Below are positions 1 through 6,193 of a DNA stretch of 6,504 nt, piece after piece. Under the pieces are notes generated by a model, which ran no database searches, was not told where the DNA came from, and saw only the letters and a program-made list of their open reading frames with translations. A program made the translations under genes and the position numbers. The stretch lies in the NCBI GenBank assembly GCA_013812265.1, contig JACCTQ010000265.1:1-6504 (forward strand), given 5' to 3'. Origin of the DNA: Actinomycetota bacterium (lineage in GTDB: Bacteria > Actinomycetota > Thermoleophilia > Gaiellales > Gaiellaceae). Within the stretch, counting starts at the first letter, position 1, and every line of letters starts with the position of its first letter.

Positions 1-171
1 CCGTCACGCGACCCGGATGCGCTCTTCCTCGTGAGCCTGTTCCTCTTCGCCTTCGTGGCGTCCAACCTGAGCGGTGAGATCGGGGCCGATGCGCTGCTCT
101 GGAGCTCGGGTGCGCTGGCCGTGGGCCTTTACGGCGCCGAGCGCTCCGCAGCGGTCGCTTCCAGCAGATAG
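1..171 (+). CDS. C-terminal fragment of a membrane protein, probably an O-antigen ligase/polymerase (Wzy/WaaL-like)
   Basis: The reading frame is open from the first base of the window and ends at TAG 169-171, giving the last 56 residues of a protein whose start lies to the left. Two hydrophobic stretches are visible, LFLVSLFLFAFVAS (residues 8-21) and a second around ALLWSSGALAVGLY (31-44). They are separated by a short polar loop, NLSGEIGAD. A late helix, a loop with a Ser-Gly-Asp/Glu motif, and then a last helix is how O-antigen ligase/polymerase-type proteins usually end. Those proteins join lipid-linked oligosaccharides on the outer face of the cytoplasmic membrane. The polysaccharide neighbours support this reading, but the catalytic periplasmic loop is outside the window, so a flippase or another polytopic protein remains possible. 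Its last 43 bp overlap the end of the convergent glycosyltransferase gene. Confidence 0.6.
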   Translation, partial: PSRDPDALFLVSLFLFAFVASNLSGEIGADALLWSSGALAVGLYGAERSAAVASSR

Positions 172-1307
172 GCCTCGAGCCTCGCCACCACCGCCTCCTT
201 CGCGTGCCGGCGCTCGACGTGCTCGCGGGCGCGGGCGCCCATCTCCTGCGAGCGGGCGAGGGCGGTCTCCACGGCGGCGCGAATCGAGTCGCGCTCGAGC
301 GGCACGACAAAGCCTCCACCGGACTCCGTCAGTCCCGGAATCTCCGCCTGCTCGGACACCACGACCGGGGTTCCGCACGCGGCCGCCTCCAGCGCCGCGA
401 GCGACGTCTCTTCCCAGTGGCGGGGTGTGAGGCAGAAGACATCCGCCTCCGCATAGGCCGCGAAGCGCTCCTCTCCGTAGAGGGGGCCGATGAAGCGCAC
501 GGACCCGCGGTCGAGGAGGTGTGAGAAGCGATTCGACACCTCGTCCCAGTGACCGTCGTCCCGGCCGACGACGACGAGCACGAGCGATTCGTCGTCGACC
601 AGCAGGGGCTCCACGGCCTCGACGAGGAGGTCGAGCCCCTTGAGCCGGTGAATGCGCCCCAGGAAGAGCAGCGCCCGGGCACCGTCGGACAGCTGGGCGC
701 GGCGCCTCAGCAGGCCCTGCTCCGCGGGGACACCGGGCAGCTCGAGAGGAAGCGGAAGGAGACGCACCGTCTCGGGTCGAGCGCCCGCTTCGAGGTAGAG
801 CCGCGCCTCGTGGTCGGTCTGGGCCAGCAGCAGCGCGGCGCGCTCGAGCATCGGCCCGACGAGGGCCCGGTCATATAGACGTTTCAGCTTTCCACGAAGA
901 CCCGCGGATCCGGGAAGCGAGCCGTGGGCCGAGAGGCAGAGCGGCACGTCTCGGAGGCGAGCCGTTCCGTACGCGGCCGCCGTGAGGAACGTCCGTGCGT
1001 CGGTCACGTGGATCGCGTCGAAGCTCCGGGCGTCGCGCAGAAGTGCGGGGAGAAGCCCCCGCGGCAGGTACTTCTTCGCTCGCCAGGCAAGCGTGTTGCT
1101 GACATTCGCAAAGCGGCGCACCTCGACACCTTCGAGCCTCTCCCGCGCCGGTCCCGCGCGTTCGTCGGCGTCGAGCACGTCGGTGGTGAACACCGTCACC
1201 TCGTGGCCCAGCCGCGCAAGGCCGGAGGCGTACTCCCACATCACCCGCGGCGGGCCTCCGTAGGCCCATGCGGGCAGGAAGTACGGAGTGACCTGCAGAA
1301 TCCTCAT
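129..1307 (-). CDS. GT4-type (GT-B fold) glycosyltransferase
   Basis: This 392-residue protein should transfer a sugar from an activated donor, probably a nucleotide sugar, to a growing glycan on the cytoplasmic side of the membrane. The N-terminal Rossmann domain opens with MRILQVTPYFLP and a glycine-rich YGGPPRV acceptor-side loop (residues 16-22). The C-terminal donor domain carries FLGRIHRLKGLDLL (215-228), and then the E-x7-E motif HWEETSLAALEAAACGTPVV (297-316; glutamates 299 and 307). This is typical of GT4 family retaining enzymes and full length. A GTG at 1319 would add four residues, but ATG 1307 is preferred because GAGG lies six bases before it and nothing comparable precedes the GTG. 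The gene starts 31 bp after the hydrolase gene ends, on the same strand, so the two are probably an operon. Its 3' end runs 43 bp into the opposing membrane-protein gene. Donor and acceptor sugars cannot be read from the sequence. Confidence 0.92.
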   Translation of the reverse strand: MRILQVTPYFLPAWAYGGPPRVMWEYASGLARLGHEVTVFTTDVLDADERAGPARERLEGVEVRRFANVSNTLAWRAKKYLPRGLLPALLRDARSFDAIHVTDARTFLTAAAYGTARLRDVPLCLSAHGSLPGSAGLRGKLKRLYDRALVGPMLERAALLLAQTDHEARLYLEAGARPETVRLLPLPLELPGVPAEQGLLRRRAQLSDGARALLFLGRIHRLKGLDLLVEAVEPLLVDDESLVLVVVGRDDGHWDEVSNRFSHLLDRGSVRFIGPLYGEERFAAYAEADVFCLTPRHWEETSLAALEAAACGTPVVVSEQAEIPGLTESGGGFVVPLERDSIRAAVETALARSQEMGARAREHVERRHAKEAVVARLEAYLLEATAAERSAP

Positions 1308-1338
1308 CGCGGGCCTCACGACCAGCCGGAGCGCCGAG

Positions 1339-2781
1339 CTACCCGAACGGGTTCACGAACCGGTCGGGAACCCGAGCGAGCGAGAAGTCGAGGCTGGAGC
1401 CCGAGCCGCCGGCCGGGATCCGGGCCCGCAGGACGTCCCGGCTCGTGAGGCGGGCGCTCAAGCGCCCGGTGAAGACGCCGTAGCGGTTCGCGCGCAGTGC
1501 GCCGATCCGCCGATACGACTTGCCGGAGCGCCGCTCGACGACCACCGCTGCCGCCCGCCCCGCGGGCGTCCGGCCCCACACGAACACGCGGCCACGCTCC
1601 GGAAAGGCCACGAACGGAAAGCGAAACGCGGTCAGAGTGAGCTTGGGCCGGTCTCGCGCCATCGTGGCGCCGCGGTAGTAGAGGCCCGACTGGTGAGGCC
1701 CGGTCGGATAGGGGTCGTCACGGAGCTGGAGCCAGGCAATGAGCCCGATACCGAGCTTCCACATGCGGTACAGCGCCTCCGCCACCCAGCGCGCCTGAAG
1801 CTTCAGCGGGACGGCTCGAGGGTCGGGCGGGCTCGTGTCCCAGCTGAACTCCGTGACCCAGAACTCGACCGGCCGGCGGGCAACGATGCGTCGGGCCTTC
1901 GCCGCAGCGGTCAGCAGGCGCTTCATCTCGGGCAGATCGCCGAGCGAGACGTCGTCGGGGTGGAACGCGGTGTGCGTGGGGCCGCCGGACGTGTACGGGT
2001 GATGCGCCCAGATGTCGAACTGCGTCCGCTCCTTGCACGTTGGCTTCGGTGCACGGCCCTTCGACATGCAGAGCAGGTCCCGCATGAACCGAAGCGGGCC
2101 GATCGCTCGTGTGGCGCCCGCCTTGACCGTGAAGGGTGAGAGCCCGCCGGCGATGACGAGGTTGTCCGGCCGAACCCCGTGCAGCGCGGCCGCGGCGGCG
2201 TTCACGAGCCGACGGTAGAGGGTAGGCGCTACGAGCCGTGTTCCGGCAAACTGGGGGGCGAAGAACTTGTTGACGTTCGGCTCGATCCAGATCTGCCAGT
2301 AGCGGACCCGGGGTAGGCCCTCGAAGCGCCCGCTGTAGCGCTGACCCGCGGCCCGAAGGAAGCGGCCGAGCTCAGCCGGATCGGCCGGCGTGGAGGCGCG
2401 CTCGGCCCACGCGGGCGGGTAGTGCACCGCCACGATCGGATCCAGGCCGTACTGATCGAGCAGGCGGAGCTTCTCGTCGAAGCTCTCCCACCGATAGGCC
2501 GGATCGGCCGGGTTCTCGGGCCGAAAGTCGGCCGGGCGCCGCGCCGGCGCGACTGCGCGCCAGGCGAGGTCGAGCCGAAAGGCGCTCGCGCCGGCCGCAC
2601 GCACGCGCTGGAGGACGACCGCGGCGTCGTCTCCGTCGAAGCCCTCGTAGTCGACCACGGCCGTCCGCAGCGGCCCTGCCCCGGCCGCATCACTCGGCAC
2701 GGCGGCGACCGCGAGCGGCACGAAGGCCGCGAGGAGCAGGGAAAGCGTCCGGAGGTCGCGCACGCGTTCCAGACTAGCCAA
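1339..2781 (-). CDS. Secreted clan GH-A glycoside hydrolase (GH39/GH5-like, PslG-type role possible)
   Basis: This 480-residue protein has an N-terminal signal peptide (basic RVRDLR, then hydrophobic LSLLLAAFVPLAVAAV to about residue 28) and should be exported. A TIM-barrel domain follows. Barrel signposts are FRLDLAWRAVAP (68-79), IVAVHYPPAWAE (116-127), YWQIWIEPNV (161-170), FDIWAHHPYT (255-264) and FWVTEFSWD (307-315). By analogy with clan GH-A, E167 is the acid/base and E311 the nucleophile. The usual Asn before the acid/base is Ile166 here. C238 and C249 could form a disulfide. The last ~85 residues look like a small beta domain (VFVWGRTPAG onward). The start shown is TTG. A GTG at 2763 would shorten the protein by six residues and keep the signal peptide, and neither start has a good ribosome binding site. 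Exopolysaccharide operons often carry such a hydrolase; PslG (GH39) is the known precedent. The substrate is unknown. Confidence 0.85.
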   Translation of the reverse strand: MASLERVRDLRTLSLLLAAFVPLAVAAVPSDAAGAGPLRTAVVDYEGFDGDDAAVVLQRVRAAGASAFRLDLAWRAVAPARRPADFRPENPADPAYRWESFDEKLRLLDQYGLDPIVAVHYPPAWAERASTPADPAELGRFLRAAGQRYSGRFEGLPRVRYWQIWIEPNVNKFFAPQFAGTRLVAPTLYRRLVNAAAAALHGVRPDNLVIAGGLSPFTVKAGATRAIGPLRFMRDLLCMSKGRAPKPTCKERTQFDIWAHHPYTSGGPTHTAFHPDDVSLGDLPEMKRLLTAAAKARRIVARRPVEFWVTEFSWDTSPPDPRAVPLKLQARWVAEALYRMWKLGIGLIAWLQLRDDPYPTGPHQSGLYYRGATMARDRPKLTLTAFRFPFVAFPERGRVFVWGRTPAGRAAAVVVERRSGKSYRRIGALRANRYGVFTGRLSARLTSRDVLRARIPAGGSGSSLDFSLARVPDRFVNPFG

Positions 2782-2824
2782 GCCTTATTAAGGAATCGCT
2801 CTACGGCAGCTGTAGCCTGAGCAC
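2782..2824. promoter_or_regulatory. Divergent intergenic region with AT-rich inverted repeat
   Basis: Only 43 bp separate the hydrolase start from the first plausible start on the plus strand, so promoters for both directions must lie here or inside the genes. It contains one of the most AT-rich patches in the window. CCTTATTAAGG (2783-2793) is a perfect 5-bp inverted repeat around a single T and could supply a -10-like TTATTA/TTAATA element or a small operator half. No convincing -35 hexamer is visible for either strand. The promoter role is inferred from position and composition only. Confidence 0.3.
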
Positions 2825-2932
2825 ATGTCCCACGTCACCGAGCTGGTCGCCAGGCCGGTTGTCGACAGGCACGGGCGGCCGGGGAGTCCGGAGCTTGTCT
2901 CGAACCACCTCGACGACGAAGCATCATTCTGA
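2825..2932 (+). CDS. Possible 35-residue small protein or leader peptide upstream of the WcaI-like gene
   Basis: An ATG at 2825 opens a frame of 35 codons ending in TGA 2930-2932. The peptide begins MSHVTELVARPVVDRHG and ends NHLDDEASF. It is hydrophilic, with no membrane segment, and I do not recognise it. About 29 of its 35 codons end in G or C, like the real genes here, whereas the overlapping +1 frame over the same stretch has well under half. That composition argues for translation in this frame. The stop overlaps CTG 2929-2931, the best start for the glycosyltransferase, in a CTGA arrangement that mimics the common ATGA stop-start coupling. Only a weak GAG precedes the ATG. Alternatives are a regulatory leader, an N-terminal part of the glycosyltransferase separated by a frameshift or sequencing error, or chance. 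Confidence 0.35.
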   Translation: MSHVTELVARPVVDRHGRPGSPELVSNHLDDEASF

Positions 2933-4182
2933 GCCAGGCCCCCTCCCGGATCCTCGTCCACGACTACTCGGGCCACCCGTTCCAGGTACAGCTGAGCCGC
3001 GAGCTAGCCCGGCGCGGCCACTCGGTTCTTCACCTGCACTGCGCCTCCTACCGGACGGGCAAGGGAAAACTCGAGACCAACCCGACCGACCCCGAGACAC
3101 TCGAGATCGGCGCCGTGGGGATCGACGGGACTCTGGACAAGTACTCCCCCTGGAAACGGATCGGTCAGGAGCGGGCCTACGCCAGGCGCCTGAACAGGCG
3201 GGTTGCCGCCTACGCACCGCACGTGGTCGTCTCCAGCAACAACCCGCTCTTCTCGCAGCAGTTGCTCCTTCGCGAGTGCCGCCGCCGCCGGATCCCGTTC
3301 GTCTTCTGGCAGCAGGATCTCTACAGCGTGGCGATGAAGCGGGTCGCCGAAGATCGGGTCCCGCTGGTGGGCCGCCTTCTGGGCAACGCATTCGTCGCCC
3401 TCGAACGCCGCCTCTTGGCGCGGAGCGATGCCATCGTGGCCATCTCGCCCGACTTCTCGCCAACGCTCGAGCGGTGGGGACTCGAGGCAGCCAAGGTGCA
3501 CGTGATCGAGAACTGGGCTCCCTTGAACGAGCTTCCTCTACGCTCGCGGGACAACGCCTGGGCCTGTGACCACGGTCTCGCCGGACACCGCGTCATCCTG
3601 TATTCGGGGACGCTGGGGCTCAAGCACAACCCCGATTTGCTGCTGCAACTCGCCCTGGCCTTTCGGCGGGATGATGTCCGCACCGTCGTGGTCTCGGAGG
3701 GGCCGGGCGCGGACTGGCTGAGGGAGCACGCTCGCGATCGCAGTCTCGAGAATTTGATCGTCCTCGGCTACCAGCCGTACGAGCGGCTTGCGGATGTGCT
3801 TGCGAGTGGAGACATCCTGGCCGTGATCCTCGAGCCGGAAGCCGGCGGCTTCTCCGTGCCGTCGAAGGTACTCAGCTACCACTGTGCCGGCCGGCCGCTC
3901 CTGGCGGCGATTCCCCACGAGAACCTGGCAGCGCGCGTCATCAGCGGCAACGAGTCGGGAGTCGTCGTCGACCCACGCGACGCCCAGGGTTTCGTGGCGG
4001 CCGCGAAGGCCCTCGTGGACGACGAGCCGCTCCGGGAGCGGCTGGGACGAAACGCTCGCGCCTACGCGGAAGCCACGTTCGACATCACGGCGATCGGCGA
4101 CCGCTTCGAGCACGTGCTCGCGGCCGCGGCCGCGGCGCACGCGGGTGTCAAGCCGGTCGGCGACGCCACGCCGGCCGGGTAG
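2929..4182 (+). CDS. WcaI-like GT4 glycosyltransferase with a non-canonical (CTG) start
   Basis: The protein is a GT-B glycosyltransferase of the kind annotated as colanic-acid-type WcaI, acting on a membrane-linked glycan in the cytoplasm. From CTG 2929 it has 417 residues, which fits the family. Key stretches are RILVHDYSGHPFQVQLSREL (residues 7-26), FVFWQQDLYSVAMK (124-137), the NWAPL turn (195-199), YSGTLGLKHNP (225-235) and FSVPSKVLSY (308-317). The first ATG/GTG/TTG in frame is GTG 3115, but starting there would remove the first beta-alpha-beta unit of the Rossmann fold, which is clearly coding from about 2941. The frame is open back to 2821 with no standard start. CTG 2929 is therefore chosen; it overlaps the stop of the small upstream ORF, suggesting coupled translation. 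A frameshift joining it to that ORF is the alternative. The gene ends three bases before the convergent methyltransferase gene. The family call is firm; the start is uncertain. Confidence 0.85.
   Translation: MSQAPSRILVHDYSGHPFQVQLSRELARRGHSVLHLHCASYRTGKGKLETNPTDPETLEIGAVGIDGTLDKYSPWKRIGQERAYARRLNRRVAAYAPHVVVSSNNPLFSQQLLLRECRRRRIPFVFWQQDLYSVAMKRVAEDRVPLVGRLLGNAFVALERRLLARSDAIVAISPDFSPTLERWGLEAAKVHVIENWAPLNELPLRSRDNAWACDHGLAGHRVILYSGTLGLKHNPDLLLQLALAFRRDDVRTVVVSEGPGADWLREHARDRSLENLIVLGYQPYERLADVLASGDILAVILEPEAGGFSVPSKVLSYHCAGRPLLAAIPHENLAARVISGNESGVVVDPRDAQGFVAAAKALVDDEPLRERLGRNARAYAEATFDITAIGDRFEHVLAAAAAAHAGVKPVGDATPAG
4119..4134. repeat. 16-bp GC palindrome inside the WcaI-like gene
   Basis: CGCGGCCGCGGCCGCG is a perfect palindrome close to the 3' end of the gene. 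In frame it encodes part of an alanine-rich tail (LAAAAAAHAG), so repeated GCG/GCC alanine codons are enough to explain it. No T-run follows, so it is not an intrinsic terminator. Confidence 0.6.
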
Positions 4183-4185
4183 GCC

Positions 4186-5124
4186 TTAAACCCTGACCGC
4201 CTGCACCACGAGCTTGTTGCCGAGCCTCGCGATCGCCGCGTCCAGCGCGAGGTATCCGGCCCTCGCGGCCGGGAACAGGGGCGGCTTCGAGAGCAACCGC
4301 GCCACCGGGCCTGCTCTGTGACGATAGAACATCGCGTACCGCCGGGCGGTGACGACCCGGAAGCCGCGCCCTTCGAGCCCCCGTGCCACCTCCTCGAGCG
4401 TCAAGCGGGCCACCCGGTTGCCCGCCTCCTCCTGCTCGAGCGCCAGGCCGGCGCGCACGGCCAGCGCCGTCGCCGCGGCTAGGGCGGGCTCGGTGACCGA
4501 CACCGCCCAGCCGGCGACTCGCGCCATCTCTGCCAGACCGGTGGACGGCTCCTCGAGATGGTGGAGCCCATCGTGGACGTAGACGAGGTCGACGGCGCCG
4601 TCCTTGAACGGCAGGCGCTCAGCGTCCGCCACGACAGATACCAGCGGAACGCCGTACCGCCGGGCCCGCTCCAGAGCCCGGCCGGCCGCGCCGCGCGAGA
4701 GGTCGGACGTGATTACGCTTGCGTCGGCCCGAGCGAGGAACTCGGCCTCCATTCCCGAGCCACCGCAGACGACCAGCGCGCTCCGGCCCGCGAGCGATCC
4801 CAGGGCGGCGACGCTCCGGCGCAGCTTCTCGGAGATGAGAAACCGGTGGAACGCCACGGTTCCATGCGGGCGGGTGGTCTCGTACTCTGGGCCGGCCCCC
4901 TCGTCGAAGAATGCGGACTGGCGGCCTTTGTGATCGCCGGGCAACCCGCCATCCCCGGTCAGGTGCGGAAGAAGGCTCGCGACTCCGTCTGTCACCGGAT
5001 AGCCGGCAGCGCAGGTACGGCACTCGAGCTGCTTCTCGCGACCCTGGTCCAAGAACGCGAGCTCGCCCGCCAGACACGTGGGGCACGCGGTGAGGTTCAG
5101 CAGCTGAGCAGGGAATTCGAGCAT
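4186..5124 (-). CDS. SAM-dependent methyltransferase with N-terminal zinc ribbon
   Basis: This 312-residue protein has two parts. Residues 10-53 form a Trm112-like zinc ribbon with CPTC (C14, C17) and CRTC (C35, C38), followed by the typical GYPVTDGVASLLP. A class I methyltransferase follows: motif I is VVCGGSGMEAEFL (118-130), an acidic residue comes after the second strand (ITSDLS, D141), and the motif II-IV region is DAERLPFKDGAVDLVYVHDG (167-186) followed by LHHLEEP. It should transfer a methyl group from S-adenosylmethionine to a small molecule. A methylated sugar, glycan end or lipid intermediate would fit the neighbours, but the substrate is not readable. The frame extends upstream to ATG 5217, but that start would overlap the divergent epimerase gene and add a low-complexity Pro/Arg segment, so ATG 5124 is preferred. 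No Shine-Dalgarno sequence precedes it, so translation may use a very short leader. Only 3 bp separate its stop from the convergent glycosyltransferase gene. Confidence 0.88.
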   Translation of the reverse strand: MLEFPAQLLNLTACPTCLAGELAFLDQGREKQLECRTCAAGYPVTDGVASLLPHLTGDGGLPGDHKGRQSAFFDEGAGPEYETTRPHGTVAFHRFLISEKLRRSVAALGSLAGRSALVVCGGSGMEAEFLARADASVITSDLSRGAAGRALERARRYGVPLVSVVADAERLPFKDGAVDLVYVHDGLHHLEEPSTGLAEMARVAGWAVSVTEPALAAATALAVRAGLALEQEEAGNRVARLTLEEVARGLEGRGFRVVTARRYAMFYRHRAGPVARLLSKPPLFPAARAGYLALDAAIARLGNKLVVQAVRV

Positions 5125-5185
5125 CGGAGGTCGCTGGAGGCGAGGGTATACTGCGCGCTCGCATGGGGGTCTGGGGGAAAACGCG
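5125..5185. promoter_or_regulatory. Divergent promoter region between methyltransferase and epimerase genes
   Basis: This 61-bp gap has to serve both directions. GTATAC at 5146-5151 is palindromic and gives a -10-like hexamer on each strand: TATACT (5147-5152) for the epimerase and TATACC (5150-5145) for the methyltransferase. The implied methyltransferase leader is only about a dozen bases, consistent with its lack of a ribosome binding site. No good -35 is seen at 17-bp spacing on either strand. GGGGGA (5173-5178), seven bases before GTG 5186, is the epimerase ribosome binding site. The promoter assignment is inference. Confidence 0.4.
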
Positions 5186-6193
5186 GTGATTCTGGTCGCC
5201 GGTGCCGGCGGCTTCATCGGAGGTCATCTCGTCGCCGACCTGCTGCGCCGCGGCCACGAGGTTCGCGCAGTCGACGTAAAGGCGATCGACGAATGGTTCC
5301 AGGTCTTGTCCGGCGCGGAAACGAGGCAGCTCGACTTGCGCGACAAGGACGCCTGTTACGAGGCGGCGGCGGGCGTGCGGCAGGTGTTCAATCTCGCCGC
5401 GGACATGGGCGGCATGGGGTTCATCGAGCACAACAAGGCGCTCTGCATGCTGTCCGTGCTCATCAACACCCATCTGCTGATGGCCGCCCGCGACCACGGC
5501 GCCGACAGGTACTTCTTCTCGTCGTCGGCGTGCGTCTACGCCGAGGAGAAGCAGCTTGCCGCCGAGGTGGTTCCCCTCGCCGAGCCGGACGCCTATCCGG
5601 CTATGCCGGAGGACGGGTACGGCTGGGAGAAGCTCTTCAGCGAGCGCATGTGCCGTCACTTCAGCGAGGACTTCGGGCTCGAGACGCGGGTCGGGCGCTA
5701 CCACAACGTCTATGGACCGCACGGCACGTACGACGGGGGCCGCGAAAAGGCGCCTGCGGCCATCTGCCGCAAGGTGATCGCCGCGCTGCTCGACGGAACC
5801 AACGAGATCGAGATCTGGGGGGACGGCGAGCAGACCCGGAGCTTCATGTTCATCGACGACTGCCTGCACGGGACGCAGCTGCTCATGGAGAGCGACGTGT
5901 CGGAGCCGCTCAACATCGGCAGCAGCCGGCTCGTGACGATCAACCGGCTCGTCGACATCGTCGAGGACATCGCCGACACCAAGCTCCAGCGGCGCTACAG
6001 GCTCGATGCCCCGCAGGGGGTGCGAGGCCGAAACAGCGACAACGCCCTCGTCCAGGAGCGGCTCGGCTGGCAGCCCTCCATCACCCTCGAGGAGGGTCTG
6101 GAGGAGACGTACCGCTGGATCTACGACCGCATGAGTGGCGGCGCGCCGCGCGGCACCACCCGAAGCCCACGTCAGGTCGTCTCCTCGGGCTAG
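5186..6193 (+). CDS. GDP-mannose 3,5-epimerase (GME family, extended SDR)
   Basis: The 335-residue product should convert GDP-D-mannose to GDP-L-galactose and/or GDP-L-gulose in the cytoplasm by transient oxidation at C4 and epimerisation at C5 and C3. The N-terminal GAGGFIG (residues 6-12) is the G-x2-G-x2-G dinucleotide site, and D30 at the end of strand 2 suggests NAD(H). Family signatures are NLAADMGGMGFI (69-80), FSSSACVY (111-118, C116), EDGYGWEK (142-149, catalytic Y145 and K149), RYHNVYGPHG (171-180), GGREKAPAAICRK (184-196, K188), IWGDGEQTRSF (210-220) and GVRGRNSDN (278-286). The Cys and Lys match the acid/base pair described for plant GME, and all catalytic positions look intact. 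The start is GTG with GGGGGA seven bases upstream. The last ~20 residues are a nonconserved tail. It shares the bases CTAG with the stop of the convergent gene. Bacterial relatives include the bleomycin-type L-gulose epimerases, so the exact product is open. Confidence 0.9.
   Translation: MILVAGAGGFIGGHLVADLLRRGHEVRAVDVKAIDEWFQVLSGAETRQLDLRDKDACYEAAAGVRQVFNLAADMGGMGFIEHNKALCMLSVLINTHLLMAARDHGADRYFFSSSACVYAEEKQLAAEVVPLAEPDAYPAMPEDGYGWEKLFSERMCRHFSEDFGLETRVGRYHNVYGPHGTYDGGREKAPAAICRKVIAALLDGTNEIEIWGDGEQTRSFMFIDDCLHGTQLLMESDVSEPLNIGSSRLVTINRLVDIVEDIADTKLQRRYRLDAPQGVRGRNSDNALVQERLGWQPSITLEEGLEETYRWIYDRMSGGAPRGTTRSPRQVVSSG

Noticed and set aside
1288..2139. Plus-strand open frame of 283 codons opposite the hydrolase and glycosyltransferase
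   Set aside because: Composition is typical of antisense frames in GC-rich DNA (Arg, Gly, Pro, Ala), with no domain. The minus-strand genes explain the region.
2375..2515. Repeated GGATCGGCCGG motif (two copies about 120 bp apart)
   Set aside because: Both copies encode a PADPA stretch in the hydrolase and reflect codon use in similar short peptides, not a mobile or regulatory repeat.
2788..2976. Minus-strand 62-codon frame across the divergent intergenic region
   Set aside because: It is antisense to the glycosyltransferase N-terminus and the small ORF, shows no recognisable motif, and would crowd the hydrolase promoter region.
2859..3569. Plus-strand open frame of 236 codons overlapping the WcaI-like gene
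   Set aside because: Low-complexity Arg/Pro/Ser protein in the wrong frame; the family motifs are all in the frame ending at 4182.
4119..4134. GC palindrome as a transcription terminator
   Set aside because: No U-tract follows, it lies inside the coding region, and alanine codon repetition explains it.
5125..5217. Extended N-terminus of the methyltransferase from ATG 5217
   Set aside because: It would overlap the start of the divergent epimerase gene and adds a Pro/Arg-rich stretch unlike a folded N-terminus; ATG 5124 directly precedes the zinc ribbon.
4619..5869. Minus-strand open frame of 416 codons spanning the methyltransferase and epimerase region
   Set aside because: It is antisense to the epimerase in its first half and out of frame with the methyltransferase in its second. 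The protein is Arg/Pro-rich with no recognisable fold, while both overlapped genes have strong family motifs.
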